From: Aralia elata
Lineage: Eukaryota; Streptophyta; Magnoliopsida; Apiales; Araliaceae
DNA length: 64,000 nucleotides
Direction: 5' to 3'
NCBI GenBank assembly: GCA_034770075.1
Contig: CM068382.1
Location: 1,612,001 to 1,676,000, forward strand
The translations under genes were made by a program, and so were the position numbers. The first letter of the stretch is position 1, and each line of letters opens with the position of its first letter. Under the pieces are notes generated by a model that saw nothing but the letters and a program-made list of their open reading frames with translations, was not told the DNA's origin and searched no databases. Below, piece after piece: positions 25,635-36,400 of this stretch.

Positions 25635-26470
25635 TTGTAACACTTCCACCTCGCATAAAAAGATATATTAACAATAATATTTTTAGTTATAATTTTTTAA
25701 GTAAACTTGTGGTGAGTTAAGATGATCTAAAAATATATTATTAAATTAATAATTTAAAATCTTATTTAGATGAATTTAATTCAGACTTAATTTGATTCAA
25801 AATTTATTCCGAACTCAAGATTTGACGGAGGGTTGTTTTCATACGGTAGGTTAGTGGTATTATTATTCCATAATAGAGAGAGGTTCAGAGGTGGGAACAC
25901 AAAATGATGCATGAATCAGGTTATCCAATTGGGTTGCCGGAGGTGGAGATACGAAAATCATGTTTGGGTCGAGTTATCCAATCGAGTTGTCAGAAGTGGG
26001 GACACGAAAGGTAGTGGTATTATCATCCCATAATAGAGAGAAGTCCCGAGGTAGGGATACAAAACCATACTTTAGTCGGGTTATCTGATCGGGTTGTCGA
26101 AGATGGGGACATGAAGCAAGGTAGTATTATCATCCACAATAGAGAAAGGTCCGGAGGTATAGACACGAAGCCAGTGAGTATTATCCCATAATGACTAAAA
26201 GCCTCATCATAAATTTAAGTGAGGGAGTTTATAACACATCGGTTGGGAAGTTTGTAACACTTCAGTCCCACATCGAAAGATATGAGAAATATAAAAAATT
26301 AAGTTACTAACAATAGTACATTCAGTTATGACCTTTTAAGTGAGTTTGTGGTATGTTAAGATGACCTAAGAAAATACTATTGGGCTAGTGGTTTAAGGCC
26401 TTATTTAGATGGATTCAATTTGGATTTGAGATTTGACTCAAGATTTATTCAGGACTCGAGATTTGACTCA
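25635..26470. mobile_element. TRIM-like LTR element with internal tandem repeats
   Basis: Two direct repeats of about 200 bp, each starting TGTAACACTTC (25635 to about 25827, and 26253 to about 26470), share a run of matching blocks such as GTTAAGATGA and TTATTTAGATG. They flank a 425-bp interior made of imperfect copies, about 110-160 bp long, containing CCATAATAGAGAGA and GGTTATC...GGGTTGTC, starting at about 25848, 26009 and 26118. No coding capacity. The form fits a terminal-repeat retrotransposon in miniature. PBS and target duplication were not confirmed. Confidence 0.55.
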
Positions 26471-26479
26471 CGTTATTTC

Positions 26480-29000
26480 AATATTTATTTATAGTACTTT
26501 TATGACAAAAAAATTTGTTTACAAAATGATGTGGTTGGTTATGGTTGATTACTGTTACTAGGCCCATGTATGATGAATCATCCACTAATTATACTTTGCT
26601 ACATCATTTTTTAAACTAATTTTTGTAAGTTTTTTGTCACAGTGGCAACACTTTATATTTATTCAAATAATGAAATAAGTAAAAGTTTCTATGTTTATTT
26701 TAAACTTTTGAACGGTCAAAGTACGTCAAGTAAATTTAGGAAATTAATATTTTCACAAATAAAATCCCTCTCATATAAATAGTAAATGTGTCTCACACTT
26801 ATGTGAGAGAGATTTTGTGAAATTATCAATTTTTACTTGTGGAAATAATAATTCTCTAAATTTATAACAAAAACACAATCTGATTTCGAGTCATTTGGAG
26901 CCTTTGGTGATTGTTTTTGTTTTTAAATTTTTATTTTTACTTATATTTTTTTGAAATTAATAGTAGAAAACGTTATTTGCTAACTGTTTTAAAAAATGAT
27001 ATATATTGCGAATGTTTACATTGATTTTTTAATTATTAATTATGTGAATAAATATTAATGATAACTTTTTTAGAGATACGTGTAATAACTGGACTTATTA
27101 TAATTTTATCTAATTACATATATCGATATGGTTGGTAATTATAATTTGACATGAAGTCATTCTAATTTTATGGGGATCCATACGTCAAATCTCATTATCA
27201 GAAGTTAGAAGTTCATTTATATATTAAATAAGATAAAATCTAATGCTTAAATATATTTTCCAAACAATATTTATTAGTTTTTATTTTCAATTGTAAAAGC
27301 AAGTGGAAGTAGAGTTAAAAAAAAACAGTTACTGAACGAAAAGTGCAATTAACAGTAATAACTAAATAAGTTACTTTTATCGATCAGAAAAAAAGATTTA
27401 TTTTTTTTAATTTTTATTTCTCGATATTCGATTACTATTAAATTTTGACTAATTCAAAATTGAGTTATGATCAAACTTATAAAAAAAACTCTTTTTAACG
27501 TTATTTTTTTTATTTACAAGACTCGAATTCCACGACTTATGCGCTTAACAAAATAAAAGTTAAAAAGAAAGACAAAGCTCCAACCTACCTCGGACCACGA
27601 GACTTCCATGTCTCTATCTGTAGATTTTGTCAAGCGCTTAGCGCTCCAATCAACCCAAGCCCTCTTCAGGATTAATTTAGAGAAACGGTAAATGTGTTTT
27701 ATTTTTCAATATTTGTGATTTATTGCTATCTTCATTTTACAAGGAGTCATTTATAATTAATTTTTTTAATATCTCTTATCTCTAATTTATTAATTATTTA
27801 TTTAAATAATAATGATATGATCATAAAATTTTTGATAATAAATTGATAGATTTATGATATTATTTTATAATACCACAAAATAATACTATTTTGTATTATT
27901 TTCGTGCCTCAATGCATAGCGCAAGTATATAAACTTTTGTCTATTAGATAATGAATAAAGTCAATAAATTAAAGTTATAATTAATGTGAAAAATGTTAAT
28001 AATATTTTGTATTATGATTATTCGGGGCCCATTAATATTTTATTAAAGTCAACGAGAAAAATTGAAACTCTCAACTTATTTCATTATATCATATCTTTAT
28101 TAAATTTTTATTCTTCATGCATGAAATTGTAACTCAAATCAATGTTTGATGGACTAATAAAGTATAAAATTAAAATGAAAAGGAATATTTTAAAGTAGGA
28201 ATACTTGATAAAATATGAAATGCACTTATCCTTTACCATTTGATTACTGTAGGAAATTGATATATTATAATAAAGATTTGATATTTCTACAATTATATGT
28301 ATATTAATATATGACCTATTTATTATTTATGTGATATTCTTTCTGTCTCAGGATAAAAGTTCTTATTATTATTTTAGGTAGTTCTAAGTTAAATGTCTAG
28401 TTACCTTAAATAATCTATTTTTTACAATAATTTGTCCATAATACCCTTAGTATTAATTGTCATATTTCTATTCTCTATGCATATTATGGAGCATCACTAG
28501 TCATGTACAAAAAACTATACAATTAAATGATAATTTAAATATGGACAATTTTGTCATTTTATCTTCTTTCTTAATATGCGCAAAAAATCAACCAGGACTT
28601 TTATCCCGGAACGAAAATAATATAATTTTACAAATGAGATTTTGTTATTGATAATTTTATATAAATTATAGAAATACATCACGGGAAATATAAAAACACT
28701 TTATGGAATAAATAATTAAAAATAATTATTTTCACAAATAAAAATAATTAGTACACACGTTCTTATCACATAAATAATAAATAAATCTCACACTACTTTA
28801 TAAAATTATCAAATTTTATTTATAAAAATATCGATTCCTTTGCTAGGTAGGGTAAATTGAGTTATGCTTGGGCGCGTGGATTGGACTCAACTAGAATATA
28901 TCGAGAACAAAATTAATTACTTCTATATTCCTCCTCCTTATCAAGAAAAATCTCTCTCTAGATACCACCCCTTCTGGTTCTAATATCTCAGTCAAGTCCA
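26480..29000. other. AT-rich intergenic region upstream of the MCTP gene
   Basis: No supported gene. A decayed MITE with Stowaway-like arms (CTGTCTCAGGATAAAAGTTC near 28350, and GACTTTTATCCCGGAACGAA near 28598) occupies about 28340-28620. The last 200 bases before 29000 become pyrimidine-rich and probably contain the MCTP promoter and leader. Confidence 0.6.
28340..28620. mobile_element. Decayed Stowaway-like MITE
   Basis: The arms CAGGATAAAAGTTC and GACTTTTATCCCGG are inverted repeats about 250 bp apart, preceded and followed by Stowaway-like CTTTCTGTCT and GGAACGAAAA. The interior is AT-rich. Terminal bases have diverged. Confidence 0.5.
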
Positions 29001-29012
29001 TTTCCATTACAT

Positions 29013-29096
29013 ATGTCCTCTCTGTCTATTGCTCTCTCTCTTTCTAAAAATCTCTGTATCCGCAGCTTCTGCGGTTTCAGTTATTCTTCTTCTTGA
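29013..29096 (+). other. Upstream ORF (27 codons) in the probable MCTP leader
   Basis: An ATG at 29013 opens a serine-rich 27-residue frame (MSSLSIALSLSKN...) ending TGA at 29094-29096, 54 bp before the main ATG. If transcription starts upstream of 29013, as the CT-rich context suggests, ribosomes would meet it first. Confidence 0.4.
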
Positions 29097-29150
29097 GCCA
29101 CTCTTTGTCCCATATTCACTGTCACTCTTTCTCTCTCCAGAAAAACAGCC

Positions 29151-32100
29151 ATGAACAACAAAGAGAAGCTTGTGGTAGAGGTGGTTGCAGCTCATAACTT
29201 AATGCCCAAAGATGGTGAGGGTTCATCTTCCCCATTTGTGGAAGTTGAGTTTGAAAACCAGAGACAAAAAACCCAAGTCAAATACAGAGACCTTAACCCG
29301 GTTTGGAATGAGAAGCTTGTTTTCCATGTAAACGACGTTGCAGACCTCCCTTACAGAACCATTGAAGCCAATGTTTTCAATGAGAAAAGGTCTAATAACA
29401 GCCGGAACTTTCTGGGTAAAGTTAGGGTTTCTGGTTCTAACATTGCCAGAGCAGGGGAAGAAATTCCCCAGCTTTATACCCTTGATAAGAGAAGCTTGTT
29501 CTCTCATGTGAGAGGAGAGATAAGCTTGAAGCTTTATTTATCTGCAACAGAGCAAGTTAAGCAGGTCATTAATGGCGGAAATGAAGCTTTTTCCAAGAAA
29601 AACAAGAAGTTGCAGCAGCAGCAAGGGGCGGCCATGGCGGTGCAGGAGCAGCAGATTGGGCAAGATAGCAAGGTAAGTCATCAAAAGATTCAAACTTTAC
29701 AAAATCCAAAGCCTGAAAATCAAAATCAGGGAGATTTGAAGCCTGTTGTCATCACAACCATCCCTGTTCAGGCTATCCCCGCCATTAACGGCGGTGGCTC
29801 CGTCGGCGGAGGTGGTGGGGGTGGTGGGTTTGGGGTTAGCTCACATGGGTCGGGCGAGTATTCGCTCAAAGAGACTAGTCCTCATCTGGGTGGTGGTCCG
29901 TTGAGCAAAGACAAAACAAGCTCCACTTATGATCTTGTGGAGCAAATGCAATATCTTTATGTTAGGGTTGTGAAGGCACGGGAACTTTTAGGGTTTGGCG
30001 GTGGAGAAGTGGTGGCGGAGGTGAAATTGGGGAATTACAGAGGAATCACGAAGAGGGTTGTTTTGAATAATGCTGAGTGGGACCAAGTTTTTGCTTTTTC
30101 GAAAGATTGTATTCAGTCATCAGCTGTGGAGATATTTGTAAAAGAGAGGGATAAAGATGATTTCTTGGGACGTGTTTGGTTTGATTTAAGTGAGGTTCCC
30201 AAAAGGGTTCCTCCAGATAGTCAGTTGGCACCACAATGGTATAGAATGGAGGACAAGAAAGGTGAGAGGGCCAAAGGGGGTGAAGTTATGGTGGCGATAT
30301 GGTTTGGAACTCAGGCGGATGAGGCCTTTGCAGAGGCGTGGCATTCGAAGGCGGCAAATGTGCATTTAGATGGTTTGTGCTCAATAAAATCAAAGGTTTA
30401 TCTTTCTCCCAAGCTTTGGTATTTAAGGGTGTCAGTTCTTGAAGCTCAAGATGTTCTTTTGGGGGAAAAAGGGTCATCAATGATGAGATATCCTGAACTA
30501 ATGGCAAAAGTTCAAGTTGGAAATCAAGTTTTGAGGACTAGAATAGCTCCGGCCACACCTAACCGGAGCCTAAACAACCCCTTTTGGAATGAGGATTTAA
30601 TCTTTGTGGTGGCTGATCCATTTGAGGACTATGTGCTGATTTCTGTTGAGGATCGGGTTGCCCCGAATCGCGACGAGGTTGTGGGGAGAGTTCTTATTCC
30701 TACTACGAGTATTGAGAGGCGTTTAGATGAAAAACCAGTGGCTTCAAGATGGTATAATCTTGACTTTCATTTTAACAATCCGAATGAGTCTAAAGCTGTG
30801 GTGAGATTTGCGTCTCGGATACATATTCGTGCTTCGCTTGACGGAGGTTACCATGTGCTTGATGAAGCTACAATGTATAGCAGTGATGTTAGGCCAACAG
30901 AGAAGCGGCTTTGGAAGCCCCACATTGGAGTGCTTGAAATGGGGATTTTGGGTGCTTCTAATCTTATGCCGGTGAAAATCAAAGAAGGCAAAGGAGGCTG
31001 CACTGATGCATATTGTGTGGCTAAGTATGGGCAGAAATGGGTGCGAACACGTACTGTGGTGGACAGTTTGTCGCCTAAATGGAACGAGCAGTACACTTGG
31101 GAAGTGTTTGATCCTTGCACTGTCATCACAATTGGGGTGTTTGATAATTCTCGTGTTGACAAGAATGCTGCCACTGGTGCTGGAACTCGAGATTCTCGTA
31201 TTGGAAAAGTCAGAATCCGGTTATCGACTCTTGAATCTGATCGAGTCTACACTCATGCCTACCCGCTGCTAATGTTACATTCTTCAGGCGTGAAGAAAAT
31301 GGGTGAGCTTCATTTGGCTGTTCGGTTTTCTTGTGCTAATATGGTCAATGTGCTTCATATGTATACTGTGCCTATACTGCCAAAGATGCATTATGTGCAG
31401 CCTTTGTCTGTGAATCAGTTGGACAGCTTGAGATATCAAGCTCTGAATGTGGTGGCATCGCGGCTCAGTCGAGCAGAGCCACCTATGGGGAGAGAGGTGG
31501 TTGAATACATGCTTGATCATGATTCTCATATGTGGAGCATGAGAAAAAGCAAAGCCAACTTTTTTCGCCTCACGAATGTTCTTGCTTGGTTTGTTGCCAT
31601 GAGCCGATTGATGGATATCATACGCAATTGGCATAAACCCGTGTACTCAACCCTGTTTCTCATTGTTTTCATTGTTTTTGTGTTGGTACCTGAGCTCATT
31701 GTGCCTTCTATATTGCTGACTCTTGCCGTTGTGGGGCTTTGGCGATATAGAACCAGGCCACGCCACCCCCCTCACATGGATACTCGGCTTTCCTATGCAG
31801 AAAGTGTTCATCCAGATGAATTGGATGAGGAATTCGATTCATTCCCAACAAGTCGAAGTGCTGAAGTGGTCCGAATGAGGTATGATCGACTGAGGAGTGT
31901 GGCGGGAAGGATTCAAACTGTGGTTGGAGATATGGCAACTCAAGGTGAAAGGTTCCAAGCATTGCTAAGTTGGCGTGACCCAAGAGCCACATTCTTGTTT
32001 GTGATCATTTGCCTTTTTGCTGCTTTTGGGTTCTATTTGGTGCCAATCAGATGGGTGGTGGCTCTTTGGGGTCTGTATTTTCTGAGGCCACCAAGATTCA

Positions 32101-32171
32101 GGAACAAGTTGCCTTCAAAAGCTGTGAGCTTCTTCAAGAGGCTGCCTACTAGGGCTGATAGCATGTTGTGA
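29151..32171 (+). CDS. Multiple C2 domain and transmembrane region protein (MCTP), single exon
   Basis: MCTPs tether the ER to the plasma membrane, notably at plasmodesmata, and include QUIRKY and FTIP. The 1006-residue protein is uninterrupted. Visible in order: C2 domain 1 (about 5-125, PKDGEGSSSPFVEVEF, RDLNPVWNE); a variable linker rich in Gln and with a Gly run (about 214-234); the conserved DKTSSTYDLVEQMQYLYVRV block leading into C2 domain 2 (about 266-400); C2 domain 3 (about 421-555); C2 domain 4 (about 590-725, NLMPVK, SPKWNEQYTWEV); and the C-terminal PRT_C region with two hydrophobic hairpins (about 832-865 and 946-977) separated by PRHPPHMDTRLSYAESVHPD. Single-exon structure and length fit the family. 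It seems closest to the MCTP6-type group as I recall it, rather than to QKY. The first C2 loop of domain 2 is short and lacks the usual aspartates. Its 3' end faces the pfkB gene. Confidence 0.95.
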   Translation: MNNKEKLVVEVVAAHNLMPKDGEGSSSPFVEVEFENQRQKTQVKYRDLNPVWNEKLVFHVNDVADLPYRTIEANVFNEKRSNNSRNFLGKVRVSGSNIARAGEEIPQLYTLDKRSLFSHVRGEISLKLYLSATEQVKQVINGGNEAFSKKNKKLQQQQGAAMAVQEQQIGQDSKVSHQKIQTLQNPKPENQNQGDLKPVVITTIPVQAIPAINGGGSVGGGGGGGGFGVSSHGSGEYSLKETSPHLGGGPLSKDKTSSTYDLVEQMQYLYVRVVKARELLGFGGGEVVAEVKLGNYRGITKRVVLNNAEWDQVFAFSKDCIQSSAVEIFVKERDKDDFLGRVWFDLSEVPKRVPPDSQLAPQWYRMEDKKGERAKGGEVMVAIWFGTQADEAFAEAWHSKAANVHLDGLCSIKSKVYLSPKLWYLRVSVLEAQDVLLGEKGSSMMRYPELMAKVQVGNQVLRTRIAPATPNRSLNNPFWNEDLIFVVADPFEDYVLISVEDRVAPNRDEVVGRVLIPTTSIERRLDEKPVASRWYNLDFHFNNPNESKAVVRFASRIHIRASLDGGYHVLDEATMYSSDVRPTEKRLWKPHIGVLEMGILGASNLMPVKIKEGKGGCTDAYCVAKYGQKWVRTRTVVDSLSPKWNEQYTWEVFDPCTVITIGVFDNSRVDKNAATGAGTRDSRIGKVRIRLSTLESDRVYTHAYPLLMLHSSGVKKMGELHLAVRFSCANMVNVLHMYTVPILPKMHYVQPLSVNQLDSLRYQALNVVASRLSRAEPPMGREVVEYMLDHDSHMWSMRKSKANFFRLTNVLAWFVAMSRLMDIIRNWHKPVYSTLFLIVFIVFVLVPELIVPSILLTLAVVGLWRYRTRPRHPPHMDTRLSYAESVHPDELDEEFDSFPTSRSAEVVRMRYDRLRSVAGRIQTVVGDMATQGERFQALLSWRDPRATFLFVIICLFAAFGFYLVPIRWVVALWGLYFLRPPRFRNKLPSKAVSFFKRLPTRADSML

Positions 32172-33482
32172 GGCTGTAATCCCAGAGAGGTATTAGATAT
32201 TTGAATGCTGTAGGCTTTTTGTTTAGGTTTTTAGATGATGATGATGTTCTTTTATGCCTCAGTCTTTTGTTGCATTTGTACCTATGATATGCTTGTTCGA
32301 ATTGGTGTGGCATATGTTTGGATTTTGTTTAGTATCTACAAAATGTTAGCATGCTTTATGGTTTCAGTCTTTTCTTTTGCTTGTTTCTTCAGTATTGCGA
32401 ATCGTAGGATGGTAACAATTAACGTGTTGTAAGCAACAAAAAGAAACCAAAATTAGACTGTTTTCAAGTTCAAAGAATATCCAAACTGCCAAATATATTA
32501 AAGCAAGGTTGTAAGTTGTAACCAGGCAAAAACCATCAATCCTTTTAGCCATATTATTTCTAACAGGGAGCACATCATGCGAAATTGTCCATATGAACAG
32601 CTGAACTTTTATTGATGTATACATTCACAAAACATAAATTTTTCTTAATACTTTCTCGGTTATAAAATTAGATATACATTTTTACGTTTTGAAGTTAATT
32701 TGCAAAATTCAAAAATTATTTTAATATAACAGCTATAACTAGTGTAAACCAACTTAAAAACACTATATTAGTTGTTTTCAAACCTTAACATATTCAGAGT
32801 TTGTATTTTAGGATTTTTCAATTGACTTTAAAAATCAAAATACATCTTAAGATTTTTTCAATTAACTTAAAAAAGTCAAAATATATCTATGATTTTGAGC
32901 ATATGAATAATGAATTTCATTTATGTTTCTTGAATGGGGGTAAAGCCAACTATTTCTGGCCAGACATTTGTAGAATCTGTTGACTATTTGATTCTTCTTG
33001 AACCGGAATACTCCGGGTATAAAAGTAAAGCAAAGAGGGTCAGATTACATAACTGCCTCCAATGCAATCCAATAAATACTCGTACATGGCTGTTTTGGAC
33101 TCTCTCTCAACTTCATATTTCAGATCAAGTTCTCAATGTAGTAACCATTACAGCTGGCATTCATTTTCTCATTCGCAAATATTAAAGAAAATTTTAAGCT
33201 TTTTAACACAAATGAAGTAAGTTTATGCTTCATCACTGTGGCTACATCATAATCTAATTTTACAGGTACATTACCATTAAAATGGCAAAGGAGTTGGGGG
33301 GAAAGAACCCCAATATTTTGCCCTTATCTGAGTTTCCATTTTCAGCACCATTATAGACCATCTGTTGACTATTCTGAGCAAATGTTGTAACAAAAGCTGT
33401 GATGCATCACTGGAAAAGAACCCGACTGAAAACATGAGATGGAAAATCCCAAATTGAAGGCAAGATGTAATCTTTCTTTCAC
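32172..33482. other. Convergent intergenic region between MCTP and pfkB genes
   Basis: Contains both 3' untranslated regions. No gene seen. About 32650-32890 is AT-rich with repeated TTTTTCAATT(A/G)ACTT motifs and may be an old MITE. AATAAA-like signals occur on both strands, but no unique polyadenylation site can be named. Confidence 0.6.
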
Positions 33483-36400
33483 TTAATCCACGATCATGGT
33501 TTCCTTTTGGGACTTCTTTTCTAGAAAAGGTGCCAGGCGCGGATCTGCACGGAACGGAAGACCGCTTCTAGCTCCCATAGCTCTACAGCTGGCAGCTGCC
33601 TGCATTCAACCACGCACTAATCACAAACGGCTGGTGGCATTTAGCAAGTCAATAGATATTTAAAATAGCATAAGAATGATTACTAACCACTTGAGACGCA
33701 AATGGCAACAATTTTTCAGGTGGCATGTTGGCACAGAGAGCTACAGATGAATTACAGAAGACAGGTGAACATCAATCCCATAAACTGTTTCAAATTATTT
33801 TTTATTTTAAAAAAGTAATAGCAACCATAACTATGAACACAGTAGAGTGATTTTCTAAGATATCATTAATACAGGTTAAAGAACTTATACATTTTTATTT
33901 TTTTATACAGGCCAAATAAAAGTTACAGAAATTATTATCGCTGACAATATTGATCTGAACAAACCTTCCAAACAGCCTGTACAGCTTTTTAAATGGGATT
34001 AGAGGCACAACTTGTATGCTCATATTTTTGAAAGAATATGGTATTTCGCTAATGGTGAAGAAAAGTAATGCACCATTCGTTGTGTTAGAAAACCAATAGA
34101 AGCAGAATAACAGACTAGAGAGGGCCAAAACCAAATAGATAATAGACACTAGAATGTTGAACTATCTACCAACCATAAAGGACTGCGCCAATAAATGCAT
34201 CTCCTGCACCAGTTGTATCAACAAGTTCAGAGGGTGGTATTTTCTCAGCTGTTCCCAGTAATAGTCTTCCAGTCACAATCCCTACATCCTTCGCCCGTAA
34301 TTTTGTCATATTCTGTGAGCGTTTGAAACAGAAAAATAACAAGTCATCAGGTCTCCAAATCTAAAAGTCATTAATTTAATCAATTTCATGCAGAGTATAG
34401 AGCACAACTAAAATTCAATAAGCAAAACAACAAAACATATAAAGTCTTTTTTCTATTTATTTGTCTAATGTCCGGCTCCTTACAATACACCACTTCTACA
34501 ACTTGAGAAATGCGCGTTGAGAATTATTCATTAATTCAAATTGGCATTTCTGAGTTGTAACAGAACAGATTCTGATGCCTAGTAATTTTGGTAAACAAGA
34601 GTGGTTAAAAGGATGTTTAGATCAATCAATATTCCAGAAAACTATAAAGTTAGCATCTTTAATCACATCTAGGAAAGCTTGTCTATGCCTGTTATCATCA
34701 AATGTCACATGGCAAGTTAAAGTGATAGATTTCCAAACATCCCCTATTCCAATAAAATAGTTCTACAATGAAACATGAACTGTATCTAGATCACCATAGC
34801 ATTCTACAGTGGCCTGAAATGCTAAAATATATGCTAACATATACAACAATGGTTCCTAAGGGAACTAGCAGCATGCTATTTAAAACTTTTCTATCAACAG
34901 ATATAACACTAATTGGTTCTTGATGTAGAAGAACGATAACTTATGTACTGAAAAATCTACCGTTAGCTACGCATAGCATTCTTAATTAATGTATAAACCA
35001 AAGAAGCACGGATTTTCTAGAGAGAAAGAATGCTACCGAAGAAATGCATGTTGGGATGGTTGTGGTGTTATTAGTTTTCTGCTTCAGCGATTCTAATAGA
35101 TTGTCTATGTCCAATTCTTCAGATTGAACACCCTCTGTCGGAGGTAAAGAGTTCCAGTTAGATGCTAAAATTATTACAGAAAATAGAGACCTCTGATCCA
35201 TGTTTTGCAACTCTGTGTTTGAGTGCCCACAGGCAACATAGTAAGGAACTAAGAATCGTCTACGCACCAGCCGCACATCTTTCAAGCATTAGGCATCCAT
35301 CTTCACCTAAGGTCACGATCACAAACTTGACATTCGGCAACTTCAAAAGCATAGAAACAAGTGCACTCGGAACAGATGTTGCCTCTGTCCATGCCTGTCA
35401 GATAAGAAACATACACATGCATTAAAAGGATATACGATGATAATATTGTGATGGAAAATTACCAACATTATAAATCAGGATAACAAACTAATTGATAAAA
35501 TAAATCATCAATAAGATGAAATCAACACCATTTTCAGTCAGACATGAATAACGTATAGCACATAGTATTCGAGAAAAATTATTCAGAATGGATAACACTG
35601 TATGAACTTGTCAATACTGTAATTAAGGCCTTGAATGATAATTATTGGCCAGTCACAAGAGATTTTGAATCAGAAAGTGTACCATATCACACACAATGCA
35701 AAGCTAAGGAGCCATAGTTGAACTGTTTACATTCTATGCATGTATACATAAAAAAGGAAAGAATTTTTTTGGTATGCATCCAGGAGGATAGCCACAATAA
35801 TGTATCTGTAAGAAGTGTAGAAATTCTATACACTCTGTTATATTTTCATATTTGCAAGAGTTTACAATTTATACAAGTTTGGTATACTATTCTAGGATAA
35901 AAACAAGGAACCTAAAATGGGGAGAGGAAAACAACCTGTTTTCCTGAGTGCTATTTCCTGAGTGCTGCAATTCTAACACTCCCCCTCAAGTTGGTGTATA
36001 GATATCTCGCATACCCAACTTGAAACACAAGGGATGAAACATCTTCCCACTAAGACCCTTAGTCAAAATATCAGCTAGCTGATGTTCTGTTTTTACAAAA
36101 GGTAAACAAATAAGACCACTGACTAATTTTTCTTTGATGAAGTGTCGGTCAATCTCGATGTGCTTCGTTCTATCATGTTGTACCGGATCATTTGCAATAC
36201 TAATGGCTGCCTTGTTATCACAAAACAACTGCATAGGTCCTTTAGTTATAACACCCAAATCTTCTAGCAAGGTTCGAAGCCACATTAGTTCACATATACC
36301 CAAGGCGATAGCTCGATATTCAGCCTCAGCACTAGATCTTGCCACCACAGACTGTTTTTTACTACGCCACAAGTAACAAGATTACCTCCAACAAATGAAC

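Noticed and set aside
25424..25720. 98-codon ORF after a promoter-like segment
   Set aside because: Runs into the TRIM-like direct repeat; its C-terminal part is repeat sequence.
30046..31992. Minus-strand ORFs of 62-116 codons across the MCTP gene
   Set aside because: Antisense shadows of a long conserved single-exon gene.
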